Assembly: GCA_020086605.1 (NCBI GenBank)
Contig: JACBWW010000004.1
Span: 41,370,535-41,434,534, forward strand
Reading direction: 5' to 3'
Source: Lanius collurio
Taxonomy: Eukaryota; Chordata; Aves; Passeriformes; Laniidae
DNA: 64,000 nucleotides
Shown: positions 26,201-41,200 of the stretch, one piece after another
How the letters are laid out: each line of letters begins with the position of its first letter
How positions within the stretch are numbered: position 1 is the stretch's first letter
Made by a program: the position numbers and the translations under genes
Notes under the pieces: generated by a model
The model's input: only the letters and a program-made list of their open reading frames with translations
Databases searched by the model: none
What the model was told of the DNA's origin: nothing

Positions 26201-29200
26201 CCCATTCAAACACATTTTTAGTAGAATTTCACTCTCCTAGGCCTTCATTTCTGCTGTAGATTTTATTTTCTTCCTGAAGAAGCAATAGAACGTGGTCGAT
26301 ACCAATATAGATACTACAGTGAAATCTGAAGTCTGTGTCAATAGTAACAACAGCTTGGACTATCAAATCTAAGCTGACTCTTTATCCCTCATGTTTAAAT
26401 TAAATTGCTAGATAAAATTCCACAGATCAGATAAAAAATACTAAGACACAGCAGGTGCAAGTGTTTTCTCCAGTCTTGAAAATACTTTATTATATTTATG
26501 CTAATTTCTATCAACTTACTATTCATTATTTTAGCTGGAATTGAATGAGAAATATGCCAATCAGACTTGTGGACTTTGTGGTGACTTCAACGGCTTTCCC
26601 ATATACAATGAGTTTATTTCAAACAGTAAGTGTTTTAAGTAAAAAAAATTGGTTTATGGGGTCTCCAACAGGCTCTGACATCATCAGCATTCCTCTTTCC
26701 CATCCTGTTAAATGGTTTACCCATAAGATATGATTCAATCTCTTTTAAAAAATGTGTAGTGTAGAGATCAGACTGTGTAATTTAATATATGATTTAATAA
26801 TATATTTAATAATAATATTTAATAATTTAAAAATAATACCTAATACTATAGTAAATATACTTCTGGTGCTAACAAGTGAATGCATATCTTTTGTACACCA
26901 TTGTTGTACACCATGCTTGCATAACTAATCAGGTAACTCCATAAAAATTAGCAGATTTTCACTAATAAGAGAAATAGATATAGAAATATATTCAATAAAA
27001 CAAAAGGCAATTATATTTTCTAGACAGTACATTCCTTGTTTAATTTTTGTCTCAAAATCAGTAGGTTCACATTACCCTGCTGATTTTCATGACCTTTGTA
27101 AGATCTTATCTTTTAACTATTCCCAGCTTGAGCATGTTCCTAAACCTTGTTTTAGAGCAGTCTGCATTGTCCAGATCCCTGTCTAGATATTTTTTTTTCC
27201 TCTGCCCTGTACAGGCTCAATTAAATCTAGAAAGAATTTGTTATTTTTCTGGAACAAATCTTAGTGTGCATCTAGATGTAATAGGCTGAGAATTGTTTTC
27301 CAATGTTTACTTTTCCAGGGTGCTGTACAAAGCGAATTGAGGCAGTGATGTAGTGCTTCCTTTGGAAGGGGTGATGATCACATTTAAAGGCTTAAAGGAG
27401 CTAACTCCCTCGGCCAGTTTTGACCCAAATTCTTGAAAGAAAAGATAACAGGCAGTTGCTTTGAGCAAAAACCTGCAACCTTCAATATTAAACTTCTTTT
27501 CTACAGATGTTAAGATGACACCCTTGCAGTTTGGGAATATGCAGAAAATGGATGGGCCAACAGAACGCTGTGAAGACACCACTTCCATCCCAACATATAA
27601 CTGCCCTGATAATCTCGTAAGGATCTTTTGATTAGCCTTTTATTTTTCTTTCAAATTTATCAGTTCCCTTCTACAACTTTATACAGGTCAATAGAAAAAG
27701 TCCTCCAGCAACAACAGCTTAAAGAGGGCTATAAGATTGTTACATAATAATTACACAAAATAACAATACCAACTCTCCCTCCACACCCCCAAACTGCTTT
27801 CTATTTACTGAGACTTGTTTATTTTTTTTTTCTCCGAAGGACGACATATGTGAGAAAACATTGACCAGCTCTGCATTTGCAGAGTGTAATGACCTAGTTG
27901 ATGTTAAAGATTACATTAAGGCTTGCCAAGATGACTTGTGCCGCTCTGCAGAATCTAAAAACAGCTCATGCATCTGTGACACCTTTGCTGAGTACTCCCG
28001 GCAGTGTGCTCATGCTGGTGGGCAGCCCCTGGACTGGAGAACCTCAAAACTGTGCCGTGAGTATCACTGGAGATAGCCTTACTTTATGCTCAGTAACTAA
28101 CAAACAACAAGCTCCCCAATAACACTGAGGATGAAGGAGGAGTTACAGGCTGCTCAAGATTTATTTCTTTGGAAAATTGTGATGTATAAGTTCCAGCATG
28201 GAGACTTCAGCAAAAGAGCTAAGGATTTTAATGCAAACTGAATTAAACACTACCAAAACACTTACATGGATACTCTAACAAGAGTCAAAGTGTAATTTAA
28301 TGAACTGATAGAGTGAAGGAAGCAAATAAAAGAAACAAGAAGAAGGACTGGAACCTGCTTACTTGTACTCCTGTTTCCTCATGGTGGCTACAGCATTTGT
28401 TGTTCTCAATTAACTGATTGGATCTTCACAGGTGTATGGCTGGTTAATCGCCTATTTAACTCCTCTTGCTTGGCAGCGATGAGTTTGCATTGATTATTGC
28501 ATTAAACATATACTTGGTTATGGTGGGTAGTTGTTGATACTGTCACCAGCATTTGGTCCAATACAAAAGCCCATGATTAACTATTTGTCCTTCTGATGGT
28601 ATCTCAAAATGCAAATATGCTAAAGCTTTAGGAATTTAAGTGTTACATTTCACTAGCAGTACAGCTGTTCAAGGGGAAGGGAGGCTTCAATAGAAACACA
28701 GACCTTGCTGGCTTTCTGGGGTCATTACCTTGCTATCTCCAGAAATCCAGTCATTAGCAAGTTCAGCACCAGAGTTATGGAATGCACATCTCAACTGTAA
28801 AATAGGGATCTGGTAATTAAACTTACAAATTTTGAGTGCTGGGGGTCAGTCTGCAGTTTGGTGTGCTTTTTTGTTTTTTTTTTTTTTAATCTAGCTGAAA
28901 AACTTAAATGGTTACAATTATTTACATGTATAGTGAACAAGAAATACTTCTGACTGAAAAAAACCCCAAACCTCTTCCTTTAAATTTCAGCCAAGAAGTG
29001 TCCTTACAACATGCAGTACCAGGAGTGCAACTCCCCCTGCGCTGATACATGCAGGAATCCTGAACGATCTCTGTTTTGTGAAGAACACTGTATTGATGGC
29101 TGTTTCTGTCCCCCAGGCAAGTTCTTAAGTACTCGTTTCTCTGATCTCAAAGAACAAGAGTTTATCTGTAGGATTTGGGTAGGTTCCATGGGATTTAAGA

Positions 29201-32200
29201 CTCATATAGTTGTATTTTTCACAGCTGCAAGTGACAAGGATTTGTCATGTGTCAGCTGAGAAAAGATGTCTGAGTTAATTGCCAATACGTGTGCAATATT
29301 CAAAAAGCAGGAAAAAAGAACAGCGAACAGATCAAGACCAATCTTTCAACCACCCACCTGTGCTACAACAGGTCCCTCTTTCAGAGCAGGTGGAATTTAA
29401 GCATACAAAGGTTGAATGCTTCACTCAGCAAACTGACATAGTTCTGCTGTGCTCAACATTGGTATGTCCACTCACAACAACTGCAGGTCTCTTGCTAAGA
29501 AGATATTTAGGATTTGTAACAAATAAAATGATGTACAGGAAATGCTGCTTTAATTGATCAAGTTTTGTTTTGTTTTGTTTTTTGGGTTTTTTTTGTTAAA
29601 TCTAGGGACTGTATTTGATGACATCAACAATTCTGGCTGCATTCCCCAGCAGGAGTGCTCCTGTATTTACAATGGCAAAACCTATGCTACAGGAGCTTCT
29701 TTTTCAGAGCCATGCCAGACCTGGTAACCTTTGTTACTTTTCTAACTCACTATTTCCTCTCATATATTTATTGGGTTTAACAGTTTATTATATGCAATTG
29801 CATCATTGGTAATTGATATGTGTATTTAACTGACCACTACAGTTCCAAAGCACCCCTAAAGAACATTATTTCTTTTATTTAGCAACAGCCATAACTAGCT
29901 TTCCACTCTATCTCATGGTGATCAAAGCAAGGGTTTACAATGTTTAGATTTCTCACCAGTCAATTAAAATGCTTCCTCTTTGTTTATTTTGTTCAAACAT
30001 TTGGAATTCTCTAAGGGGAATGAAGTTGTAGTCGTTAATGTATCTGCAAATATTTATTTTCTCTGGAGAAAGCAAGGGATGACACAATACAAGCTCACAA
30101 TTATTAATCCTATACCTGTTGCTCTAAAATATCAGCTTTGAAAATAGACACAGTCTGCATCAGGAGCAGAAGTGGAGTTACATTATTTATTAGTTTATTA
30201 TACATTTGTATTAAAAGGAAAACAAACCAGAAGGCATTTTAACTTGTCATTGTGCTTTATGCTAGCTGAAAAAACCCAAACGATTATTTATCCAAAATCT
30301 GTTTTGGAGAGTTCACCTCTCCAAAGAAGGAAAACAATTAAATAAGCAAGGATAATTGAAAGAGTTATTGCTTTCAATGCATTGCATCACAAGTTCACCA
30401 CATTTCAGAAAATCTTAAGCCTGGATTCTCTGTGTCTCAAACCACAGCTTGAAGGGAAAAGCAATAGCAAACCAGCTGCACCTAACAGAACTGAATATCC
30501 TCTGATTCTGGACCACTGTTAGTGATTTCACTTAACTTTATCCTTACAGTACCTGTAATGGAGGCCAGTGGAGTTGCCAAGACAAGTCATGCCCAGGAAC
30601 ATGCTCTGTAGTGGGAGGTTCCCACATTTCCACATATGATAAGAAGCATTACGATCACCACGGAGACTGCACTTACGTCCTCTCTAAGGTGGGACTCAGA
30701 AGATACTTCTAGGTCATAAAGCCTTAGACATTTATAGAAACAAAACATGATCTCAACCAACACTTATGAAACTTAGCACTTCTGATACACAGACATTAAA
30801 TTCCCTGCCACTTAGCCAGATGTTTGCTACGCTGCCATTCCAATGACAGTCATCAGTTAATTATTAGGATGTCATGCAACCGTGTGTGATGCTCACTGGA
30901 AAATTTCCAGTTCTGTGAGAGAGCAATTGAAGAGCACTGTCTTTTTTGAGAATTTGCTTAGTGTGCAACCTTCAGTATAACTAATCCAGCTTTCTTACTG
31001 CATTGCATAATTTTTGCCATGTTACTCTATTATATGGTATTTGGCCAAATGGTACAACTCTAAAAATAACACTAACTATTCTTAAAAAAAAATATAAAAC
31101 AGACTATTTCTTTTTCATTTCTGTGGAGTTCAAATATAGAAAATCACTTAAAGTTAACTGATACATTTCAGCTTTTAAACATTTTTAAACATTTAAAAAT
31201 AACTCAGAAAAATTGGAAGATAATTATAATTAAAATATTTAGTTACAGACATGTGTAAGTGAAACATTTTGATCTTTTAGGGGCTTTTTCTGTTTGTTGT
31301 TTGTTTTCTTTTTTCCCCATCTGCACAATTCAGTAAAAGGAAATAAAAGGTTCACCTGAAATATATTTTATCTGAAATTTTTGTCTGGTATTGATACCAG
31401 CTATCAATAAAGATGAGAGTTAGAGTAGAATTGACTCAAACATTAGAAGTCATCATGAATAAAAACACCAAATATGAATATCCATCTCCATCTTGATGTC
31501 CATATGGATATAATCAATAAAATCCAGATCCTAAATTTCTTGCTCCTAATAATTAAAACAGGGCAAAATTGAATCTTCAGCCAAAGAAGGTCTGTAATTT
31601 GCTAGAGTCTGTATCTTCTCCAGAAAAAGAAATACTTTTTTCAGAATTGAGAGAATATTTTATAAGGAAAACTTCTTTAATTAATCTTCTGTGAAATAAC
31701 TTGACTTGGTTTTTTTTTCAGGACTGTAAAGATGAAAAATTTACCATCCTGGTAGAACTACGCAAGTGTGGCCTAACTGACACTGAGACCTGCCTAAAGT
31801 CAGTGACCCTCAACATGAATAAAGGACAAACTGTAAGGATGTAAAATAAGCACAATAAAAATACAGGGACAAAAGAAGCTAGGGCTTAATGAGTCAGGGA
31901 GATGCATTTCTTTGTCAGGTTTTCACCATATGTGATGAGTACATGATATTTTTAATCAAGTGAAAATTAGTGGATTTTGTTATGAAAATCAGATCAGCCA
32001 TAATTCTGGCTTTGAGGAATTTCATTAAGAAACACATTGTACTCACAAAGCAGAAAAAAGCCATTTTCTCTGCCAATTAGATGGAAAAAAACGCCCATGA
32101 GCTTCAACATTAGTAATTACAATTACAACAGTTAGGAATGTAATTAATAACTAAGATGTGTTCAAAGAAAACAAGATGATGTAATCCCCTCAAAAGCTGA

Positions 32201-35200
32201 GAAAGTCCCTTTAAAAGTAAATCTTTTCTGACAGGGAAAATTGGCAAACTGTACAAAGTTGAAGTAAGGGGGAGGTGAAATCACAAAGATCTACTCTTTT
32301 TATTCAATATCTGTTTAATTAATATCACTGGAGTCCTCCTCATTACTACTCTTTGGACTATAGTTGTTCTTCACACATTGTTGGCATCTCAGAAGGCCTG
32401 GGCTACATCCAAAACAGTGTGGCCAGCAAGGTGAGGGAGGGGATTCTTCCCCTCTGCTCTGGGAAGAATCGCCCCCTGGAGTCCTGCATCCAGCTCTGGG
32501 ATCCCCAGCATAAGAAGAGCGTGGACCTTGTGGGAACAGGTCCAGAGGCAGCCACAAAGACAAACACAGGGCTGGAGAACCTCTCCTATCAGGAAAGGCT
32601 GGGAAAGTTGGGGTAGTTCAGCCTGGAGAAAGGAAAGCTCTGGAGAGAACTTAGAGAAGCCTTTCACTTCCTAAAATGGACCTAGAAGAAAGCTGGAGAG
32701 GGACTCTTACTGGGGTATAAAGTCATAGGACAAGGGGGAATGGCTTCAAACTGAAAGAGCAGATTTAGATTAGATATAAGGAAGAAATTCTTTACTGTGA
32801 AGGTGGTGAGGCACTGGAACAGGTTGCTGAGAGAATGTGGATGCCCCATTCCTGGGAGTGTTCAAGGTCAGGCTGGATGGTGCCCTAAGCAACCTGGTCT
32901 AGTGAAAGGTGTCCCTGCCCTTGGCAGGGGGGTTGGAACTTGATGATCTTTAAAAGTCCCTCCCAACCCAAACCATTCTGTGATTCACAGAGTTGCCTTT
33001 TGTTCCTCTTCCTTATCAGATCGTTGAGGTCAAACCTGATGGTGGTGTGTTTGTGAACTCCATCTACACCCAGCTGCCCATGTCAGCAGGTAATTTTTTT
33101 CCCTAACACTGAATGACACAAGTGCTTTTGAAGTAAAGTGGGATGTTTAGTGTCATAGAGAAATGAGAGACAAGACAAGCATGGGCAAGAGTTCAAACAG
33201 TAGCAAACAGCATTTACAGCCTCCTGATTTGACTACTGTCAGCTTTACTTCCTTCTCACTGCACAAAACTGAAGGCAGAAGACATCTCTTTACCTCTTTT
33301 ACCTCTTTTGTTACTATTCCTATGCTCACATCTGCTTAGAAAGAAATTTGATTTTTGTTCTCTGCTTCAATAACTAAGGATTCCATGCAATATCTTTGAC
33401 CTCCAGATCTTTATTTAATTTCTGAATTTGCAAAAACTGTCATAGAAATTGAAAAAGAACAGTATTGTGTTTTCAGCATTTGGCCATGGTTCAGAATGTG
33501 ACCATTTTGTTTCTCATGTGCAGCTAATGTCACCATGTTCAGACCTTCATCATTCTTCATGATCATGGACACAAGCTTTGGTGTCCAGGTTGAAGTGCAG
33601 TTCACACCCATGATGCAAGTGTTTGTGCGCCTGGATGCTTCTTTCAAAAACCAGACCTGTGGTAAGTGAATGAAATATAAGGACACCTTGATCAATGAAT
33701 TTTTTCGTAGAAGGAGCAGTATAAACTTTTCACTGGTTTTCAACAGGTCTCTGTGGAAATTTCAATAACATCCAAACTGATGACTTCAAGGTTATAAGTG
33801 GAATAATTGAAGGAACAGCATCAGCGTTTGCTAATACATGGAAAACTCAGGCTTCATGCCCTAATATCCAGCAGAGTTTTGAGAATCCTTGTGCACTCAG
33901 CATTGATAATGGTGAGTGCTTCTTAGAATTTCTTCTGGTTTGATTTTTTTCTTTTTGCTCATCCCCAAGGAAAACATGCCTGTAGGAAAGCAAAGATAAA
34001 AAAGTAAAGACTTACATATTTGGTAAATCAGAAACAAATACTCAACATGAAAGCACTGAAGATAAGTAACAATGTAAAAAAAGAGTGACAAAAGCACAAG
34101 TAAAGTAAACTGCAAGGTCACTGATAATAGAGTAGATGTCCAAGCTGACAACTTGATGTTGTGGATTATAGGAGCATCTTTGGAAAGCTTTTATTCATCC
34201 CCTTCAAAAAATGCTCTTCCTTGGTTTTAGGAACCTTGACCTTTTGAACCAGAAACTAGCTGAGTGAAAAGAAAAAAAAAAAAAAAAGACAGTAGAAGAA
34301 GAGATTTAATGGACTGTCTGAACTGTCTTCACAGACCAGGGCAGCATGGGCTTGTGACTAATGAAATAGAAAGAGTAATGTGCATTTGTATGGTTTCTTC
34401 TTTTCACAGAAAAATATGCTCAGCATTGGTGTGGACTACTCACTGACAGCACAGGACCTTTTGCTGCTTGTCACTATGCAGTGAATCCCGCTGTTTACCA
34501 CACGGTACTTTGTCAGACTGTTTTTCCCTTCAGAAACAATAGAAATAGGAACTGTTCTAGATATGGCTTACACAATGCCTGTATCTTCACTGCTGTACTG
34601 CAGTACTTCCTTCTTTCAATGTGTGTTTCTCTTTGTGTTGTAACATTACTTTATTTCAGTTGTCAGTCTTGGCTTCAAGATCGTGACTTGTTTGCAGATG
34701 AAAAGGCAGCTATTTACTCTTGGATGGTTTTACACATAAGGCAGATAGTGTACTGTAAAGGCTTGTCAAATGCTTGTTTGACTATCAGTCAACTGTCACG
34801 TTATCAGCCTGGCATATCGTTAATAACCACTTGGAACAAAAAGCCCATTACCTAATTACCATCATTCTGCTGTCAACATGTTGCAAATCATTCTTCTCAC
34901 TAGGAGTCATCCAGGTATTGACAACTGGTGAAGTGATGTGTCCAGACTGCACATTGTGAATAGAGTTACTGTGTAGCATATTCACTAATATGGTTCAGAG
35001 GACCAGCTGTGAAATGTATAACAGACTTTAAGACCACTGTTTCCTAATTATAACTGCAGATACAGACTGCGTTTCATTACCTGCATTTTCCCCTGCCAGG
35101 AACCTTAGACAAAGTGATAAAGCTCTGTTACTGCTGTCTATGAGTGAGCATATCTGAAGAAGGATTAAGAAATAAGATAATGTTCACTGGTTTTTTTTAA

Positions 35201-38200
35201 GACTGACAATATTACCAGTGCTGAGACCTTATTTTTCTCTCCATTCTTAGAACTGCATGTTTGACACATGTAACTGTGAAAATAGTGAGGACTGTCTGTG
35301 TGCAGCCCTGTCTTCCTATGTGAGAGCTTGTGCTGAAAAAGGAATCCAGCTGCAGGGATGGAGGGCTGATGTCTGCTGTAAGTACTCGCCACTATCCCAT
35401 TTCCTAAGAACACGTGTCATTAAAAATTGCTGATCAGAGATTATTTTCTACTAATTTCTAGACAAATCAGTAAGTGATGAGGAAGGGATTTTGAGTGCAC
35501 TCCTGGAAGTAATTCTCTGCTGTCCCCTTAGAATCAATCAATTGCTGGTGAGAGTGAATACGAAGAGATGGGAGACATGGCTTGATTAGGAAAGGGACTG
35601 TTGTTATCAAAGTGCCTCCCCCTGTTTCTGTGGAACTTTGAGTTTCGCTACAATTTTACAAGCATCACAAGTTATTGCAGAGATAACGTGATGATTTAGA
35701 ATAACAATACTAATAATACCAACCAGAACACTGGCAAATTAAATGTCTTTGAATCTGCATGCTGGGTTCTGCTCACCCAGCATGTCTGTTTTCAGCATAC
35801 CAGATGACATTCAGGGAGACATCTTGTCTCATTCTTCAAGAAGCTTAGACGTCTTCTTGGCAATGAGTGGCAGCACCAAATTGAGGTTTCCTTCTGTACT
35901 TCCATTTGAAAAAAATCTTTTCTTCTTTGCATGCATCATTTACTCCACATGTACAAAAGCTTTTCAGGCCAAATTCTGAAAGTATTCAGAAATACATTTA
36001 CATGAAAGTTGCAAAATAAGCAGAGGTCTGCAGTATTGTTTACACGTTATTTATACTGCCTATGATTTTTCTTTTTTCACATGAGAATTTACCATCTAGA
36101 ATTAACAATCTATTTTATTTTCTTCTCTCAAGCAAAATACACCACCTCATGCCCCAAATCCCTGAGCTACAGCTATACCATCTCTTCCTGCCAACCCACC
36201 TGCCGGTCTCTGAGTGAGCCTGATGTCACATGCAACATCAAGTTTGTCCCAGTTGATGGCTGCACCTGCATAAACGGAACCTACATGGATGAGAGTGGCA
36301 AATGTGTACCTGCTAATGAATGCCCCTGCTACTACAGAGGATCTCCTATACCATTTGGAGAAGTTGTCCATGAAAATGGGCGCGTATGGTATGCAAATAT
36401 TTTTTAAAATATTCAAAAATGTGTATAAAATCTGGTATGTGTAAGCTGGTTTCACCCTGAATTTCAACAGAATGCTCTGTCTTCAATTTCATCAACTTTA
36501 TGTTCTTCAGCTTTTACAAATGGTAAATATTCCCTGAGCTGCAGGATGGGGACAGAGAGTGGAATGAAGCCACTACAATGAACAGTGAAATGGTTAATGA
36601 CCTGTTACACCATTTAAATACACACAATTCTATGGGGCCAGATGGGGTCCGCCCAAGGACACTGAGGGAGATGGTGGAAGTGTTCACAGAGCCACTTCCA
36701 ATCATTTTTCAGCTGTCCTGGATAACCATGGAGGTCCCAGTTAACTGGAGGTCAGCAAATTTGATGCCCATTTACAGTATGGGCCAAAAGAAGGATGTGG
36801 TGAGCTACAGGCCTGTCAGCCTGACCTTGGTGCCAGGGAAGGGCATGAAGCAGATTATCTTGAGTGCCATCACCTGACATGTACAGGGCAAACAGGGGTT
36901 TAGGCCCAGCCAGGATGGGTTTGGGAAAGGCAGTTGCTGCTTAACCAACCTGATCTCCTTCTGTGATGAGGTGACCTGCTTAGTGGATGAGGGAAAGGTT
37001 GTGGATGTTGGCTACCTGGACTTTTGTAAGGCCTTTGACATTAGCAAAGTGATTGTCCCTCTGTACTTGGTCCTGGTGAGGCCACGTCTTGAATCCTGTG
37101 TTCAGTTTTGGGCCTCTCACTACATGAAAGACATTTCGGTTCTGGGGCATGTCCAGACAGGGGCAACAAAGCTGGTATGGAGCACAAGTATTATGAGGAG
37201 CAGCTGAGGGAGCTGAGTTTGTTTAACCTGGAGAAAAGGAGGCTCAGGGCAGACCTTCGCACTCTCTAAAACTGCTTAAAGGAAGCTGTAGTGAGGTGTG
37301 GGTTGGCCTCTTCTCCCAGGTAACAAGTGGCAGGATGGGCCTCAAAGGGGAGGTTTAGATTGGAGGTTAAGAAAATCTTCTGTACTGAAATGGTTGTCAA
37401 GCACTGGAACAGGTTGCCCAGGGAAGCAGCTGAATCACCATCCCTGCAGGTATTTAACAGACATGCAGATATGGCACTTAGGGACATGGTTTAGTGGTGG
37501 ACTTGGCAGTGCTAGACTCAGGGGCCTTAAGAGTGTTTTCCAATTTAAAGGTTTCTATGGTTCTGTAGTATTTCTAGATTGATAGAGCAATTGTACTTAG
37601 ATGCATTTTTTATTCAATTCCATAATTTTTCAAGTATAGAATTATGACAACACCAGCAGGAAGAGATCTTATGAGAATGTAAGTAACAAGCAGTAACATA
37701 CATGCATTACAACCTATGAATTTTCCTGGTAAGGAATAATGGATATCATCTGAAAGCAGCATGTGTTGTGGTATTGAGAGAAATTATTTTCTAAAACTGC
37801 AAAACAGCCTTTTGGAATTCTTTTGAAAATTCTGAAACTTTACAAGGGATAAGTAGCTCTCAACCTCAATATATGGTTTGAGAGGGAAAAAAAATAAAAT
37901 TGTTTTCCCCTCTCTCACAGCACTTGTGTCCAGGGAAGACTGAATTGCATTGGAGCACCAAATCCAGCTCCAGGTAAAAATAATCTTCCACTTATTTCTT
38001 TCTCTTTACCAGGTCTTGCACAAAATAGTTCTTAGAATTAATTCTTCTTAATGGATTTATAATAGAAGTATTTCTCATTTAGTTATAGTGGAACAGTTAT
38101 CATAAAAGGCAAGAGTGAACTAAATTAATCAAAAAACCTCTTTGTACATAAAGACTTTTTTTCTAAAATATTTTGTGGGGTTTTTTTTCTGTGAATTCAG

Positions 38201-41200
38201 TGCTCTGAAGTAAATCTAATCAGCAGATTGAATAGGGACAACAACCTCTACTAACTGAAATAGGGAATTTCCAAAGAATTTGTAGATGGTTTTAATGGCT
38301 TCATCAGTGGAATAAACCCTGTGCCACTCCTTTCTTTCCTCTAGTCTGTGAATCTCCCATGGTCTACTTTGATTGTAAAAACATCACTGCAGGAACAACT
38401 GGAGCAGAATGTCAAAAAAGTTGCCAGACTCTGGATATGCAGTGTGTAAGTATGTCATGGCCCAATGAAACGGTGCTTCCAGGTTTGGTCTGTGCTTTCT
38501 GCTAAAGTAATTGATCTATCAGTTCCACTCCTAATCTACAACACAGATGCGTTATTCTTGTAGCAAAAGCCTAAAATTAGGTTATAAAGCATTAACAATG
38601 GGACCCTTAGATCAAAATATAGTAAGTAATATCCAAATTCATTCTTAAGACTAAGTGTCTACATTTTCAGCTACTGCAGGCAATGGTAACTAGTAGTGAA
38701 AAATCTAGGGCTCTACCACATTTTTGACTCCTGTAGGAGAAAATTACTGGCTAAAAACTGGCTGGGAGAAATGATTCTTTCTTACACCATTCTGCAGTTA
38801 CGAACTTCTTGCACATCTAATTATGTTACTCCATGTAAGTCCTTGGTAGCCACATGCCATTCCATGAGTAAGTACCGTATGAGATAAATAGATTTTAATA
38901 TAACTCAACCAAACTGAAAAAAGTATTACTTGTCTTTCTTTTTAAAAGTTCATTCAATCACAAATCACCCACTACAAAGTGCAAGATCCTATGTGTTTTA
39001 AATTTCACAGGTTCCAGCAGAACAATAAGGATTGGTACACATGAAACATTTATCTTTAACAGATTTATATTCTATTAAATCTATGGCTAATAACTTATTT
39101 TTTGTTCCGTTATCTTTTAATTACTTCATAGTTCTCTCCTATTTAAGCTCAGCAGCAATAAGACCATCCAAGGCACATTTTATGAGAATTTAATCTTTTT
39201 TTTTAATGTGATCATTTCACTCTAAAATGTTTTCCTCTTATCTTTTCCAGTATATCTCACAATGCACACCTGGCTGTGTGTGCCCAGATGGGCTTGTGTT
39301 AGATGGGAATGGTGGTTGTATTCCTGAAGAGGAATGTCCATGTATTCACAATGAAGTCATGTATCAGCCTGGGGAAAAGATCAACTTTGACTGTAACACC
39401 TGGTAAATATATCTGCAGAAGCAGCATTCCTGGTTCTATCATTTGCCTTTCTAAAGACCTTATATAGCACAAGAGTGAGGAACGATTTGGACTGCAAATT
39501 TAATCAGTTGATGGATCTTTTAGTTTGGGATTACACAGTATGAGTAGATTGACTTCTGCTATCTGTCAGATGGCCAAAGCACAGAATGGGGGGAAAACTT
39601 CAGGACTATAGGGTTCATTAACCATCTTGTTTTGCAGTTAAGGTATTCAGAGTAGCAGAACAGAACTTTGCTTTAACTCTTTACATGAAAAATGTAAAAG
39701 ACTATTTTAACTCCAGAACCAATATAGCATTGAGCAGGGATGAGTTGCCAAACAAATACTGATTGTTCATTCTTTTATCTACATAAAAGAATGAGTTGTT
39801 TTATTATTAAAAAATTTAATTTTTTTTTCTAGTGTATGCAAGAATAGGAAGTGGGAATGTACCAAAGATCAATGTCTGGGCACTTGTGCTGTTTATGGAG
39901 ATGGTCACTATAATACCTTTGATGACAAAAGGTTCAGCTTCAATGGAAACTGTGAATACACACTAGTCCAGGTACTGATTGCTAGCAATACCAAATGAGA
40001 GGTAACCTTGATTGCATCTGTAAAAATAATGTATTTTTGAATGGTGTTCTCTACCCAGGATCACTGTGGGAAAAGTGGCACAGTCAATGGGACCTTCAGG
40101 GTTGTCACTGAAAATATTCCCTGCGGCAACACTGGGACAACTTGCTCAAAATCTATCAAAGTTTTCTTAGAGGTAAGAAGGTTTTGCATATATACCGTTA
40201 TTGTTTTGTACTTTCTAAGGCTTGGGAGAAGCCCATAATTCTATTGCTTCAAAGAAGTTGGAAAATATTTTTAAAAGCAATTCAACTATTAAATTAGGTT
40301 TACACTAGATTCAAATTAAATATATAGTAGACCTTCCTACCTTTCTATGTTTTCCACTTCCCACACTATCTTATACCATCCTTGGGAAAAGTAAAGATCT
40401 ACAGGAAAATAGTCTTTAGCAGAAATTTAGCCTACTGTTTCAGAAGATTCTTTTATTGTATGCAATGTAGCTCCTCCGTGACAGTCAAAAGACACTTTTT
40501 TGACCTATGCCATTTAAAATATCTGTTACCACACTTCCAGGAATCTGAGATTTGAGCTGTATAGGTTTGATTTATTGCATTTTGATTATTTGTTTTCATT
40601 ATATAAACTATTCATAGTATTCTCAAAAGCAGAAAAACATGTCTGAGAGCACAGCTGCAGCAACTGAGCTCCTTTCTCATTACCTTTTCCTCCTGTTTCA
40701 GAGCTATGAAATGATCCTTGGTGAAGAGCGTGTCAGTGTCGTAAAGAGAGGAGAGAATGATGAGGTGCCATACACGGTCCGCTATATGGGAGTGTACTTG
40801 GTAATTGAGACCAAAAGTGGACTGATCCTCATGTGGGACAAGAAAACCAGCATCTTCATCAAGCTCAGCCCTGGTTTCAAGGTGCGGAACTAGCAGTTAA
40901 CTGGCAATTTACTGTTCTGGTTTGACTGGGTGTGAATCTTGTTGAGACACTGCCAGGATCCCAAACAGTGATGTCTCTAGCATTCCTGCAGTTCATCCTA
41001 CACCATTTTCCATTCCTCTGATACCTCAGGAAGCCATGTCATCATCCTGCTGTTGTTCTGAGCTTGGAACGCAGCTTTCCATGCCTATTTGGCCTGACAG
41101 AATTGAGTTGGTAAAACGCTATTTTGGACTTTGTTGAAATTACAATCTGAACCTAGTTAAAGGTTATCAGACTTCTTAAAATTACTTAACTACATGTGTA

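Noticed and set aside
34481..34855. 124-codon frame
   Set aside because: It only continues the end of exon 16 past its donor in another frame; no Cys or domain pattern.
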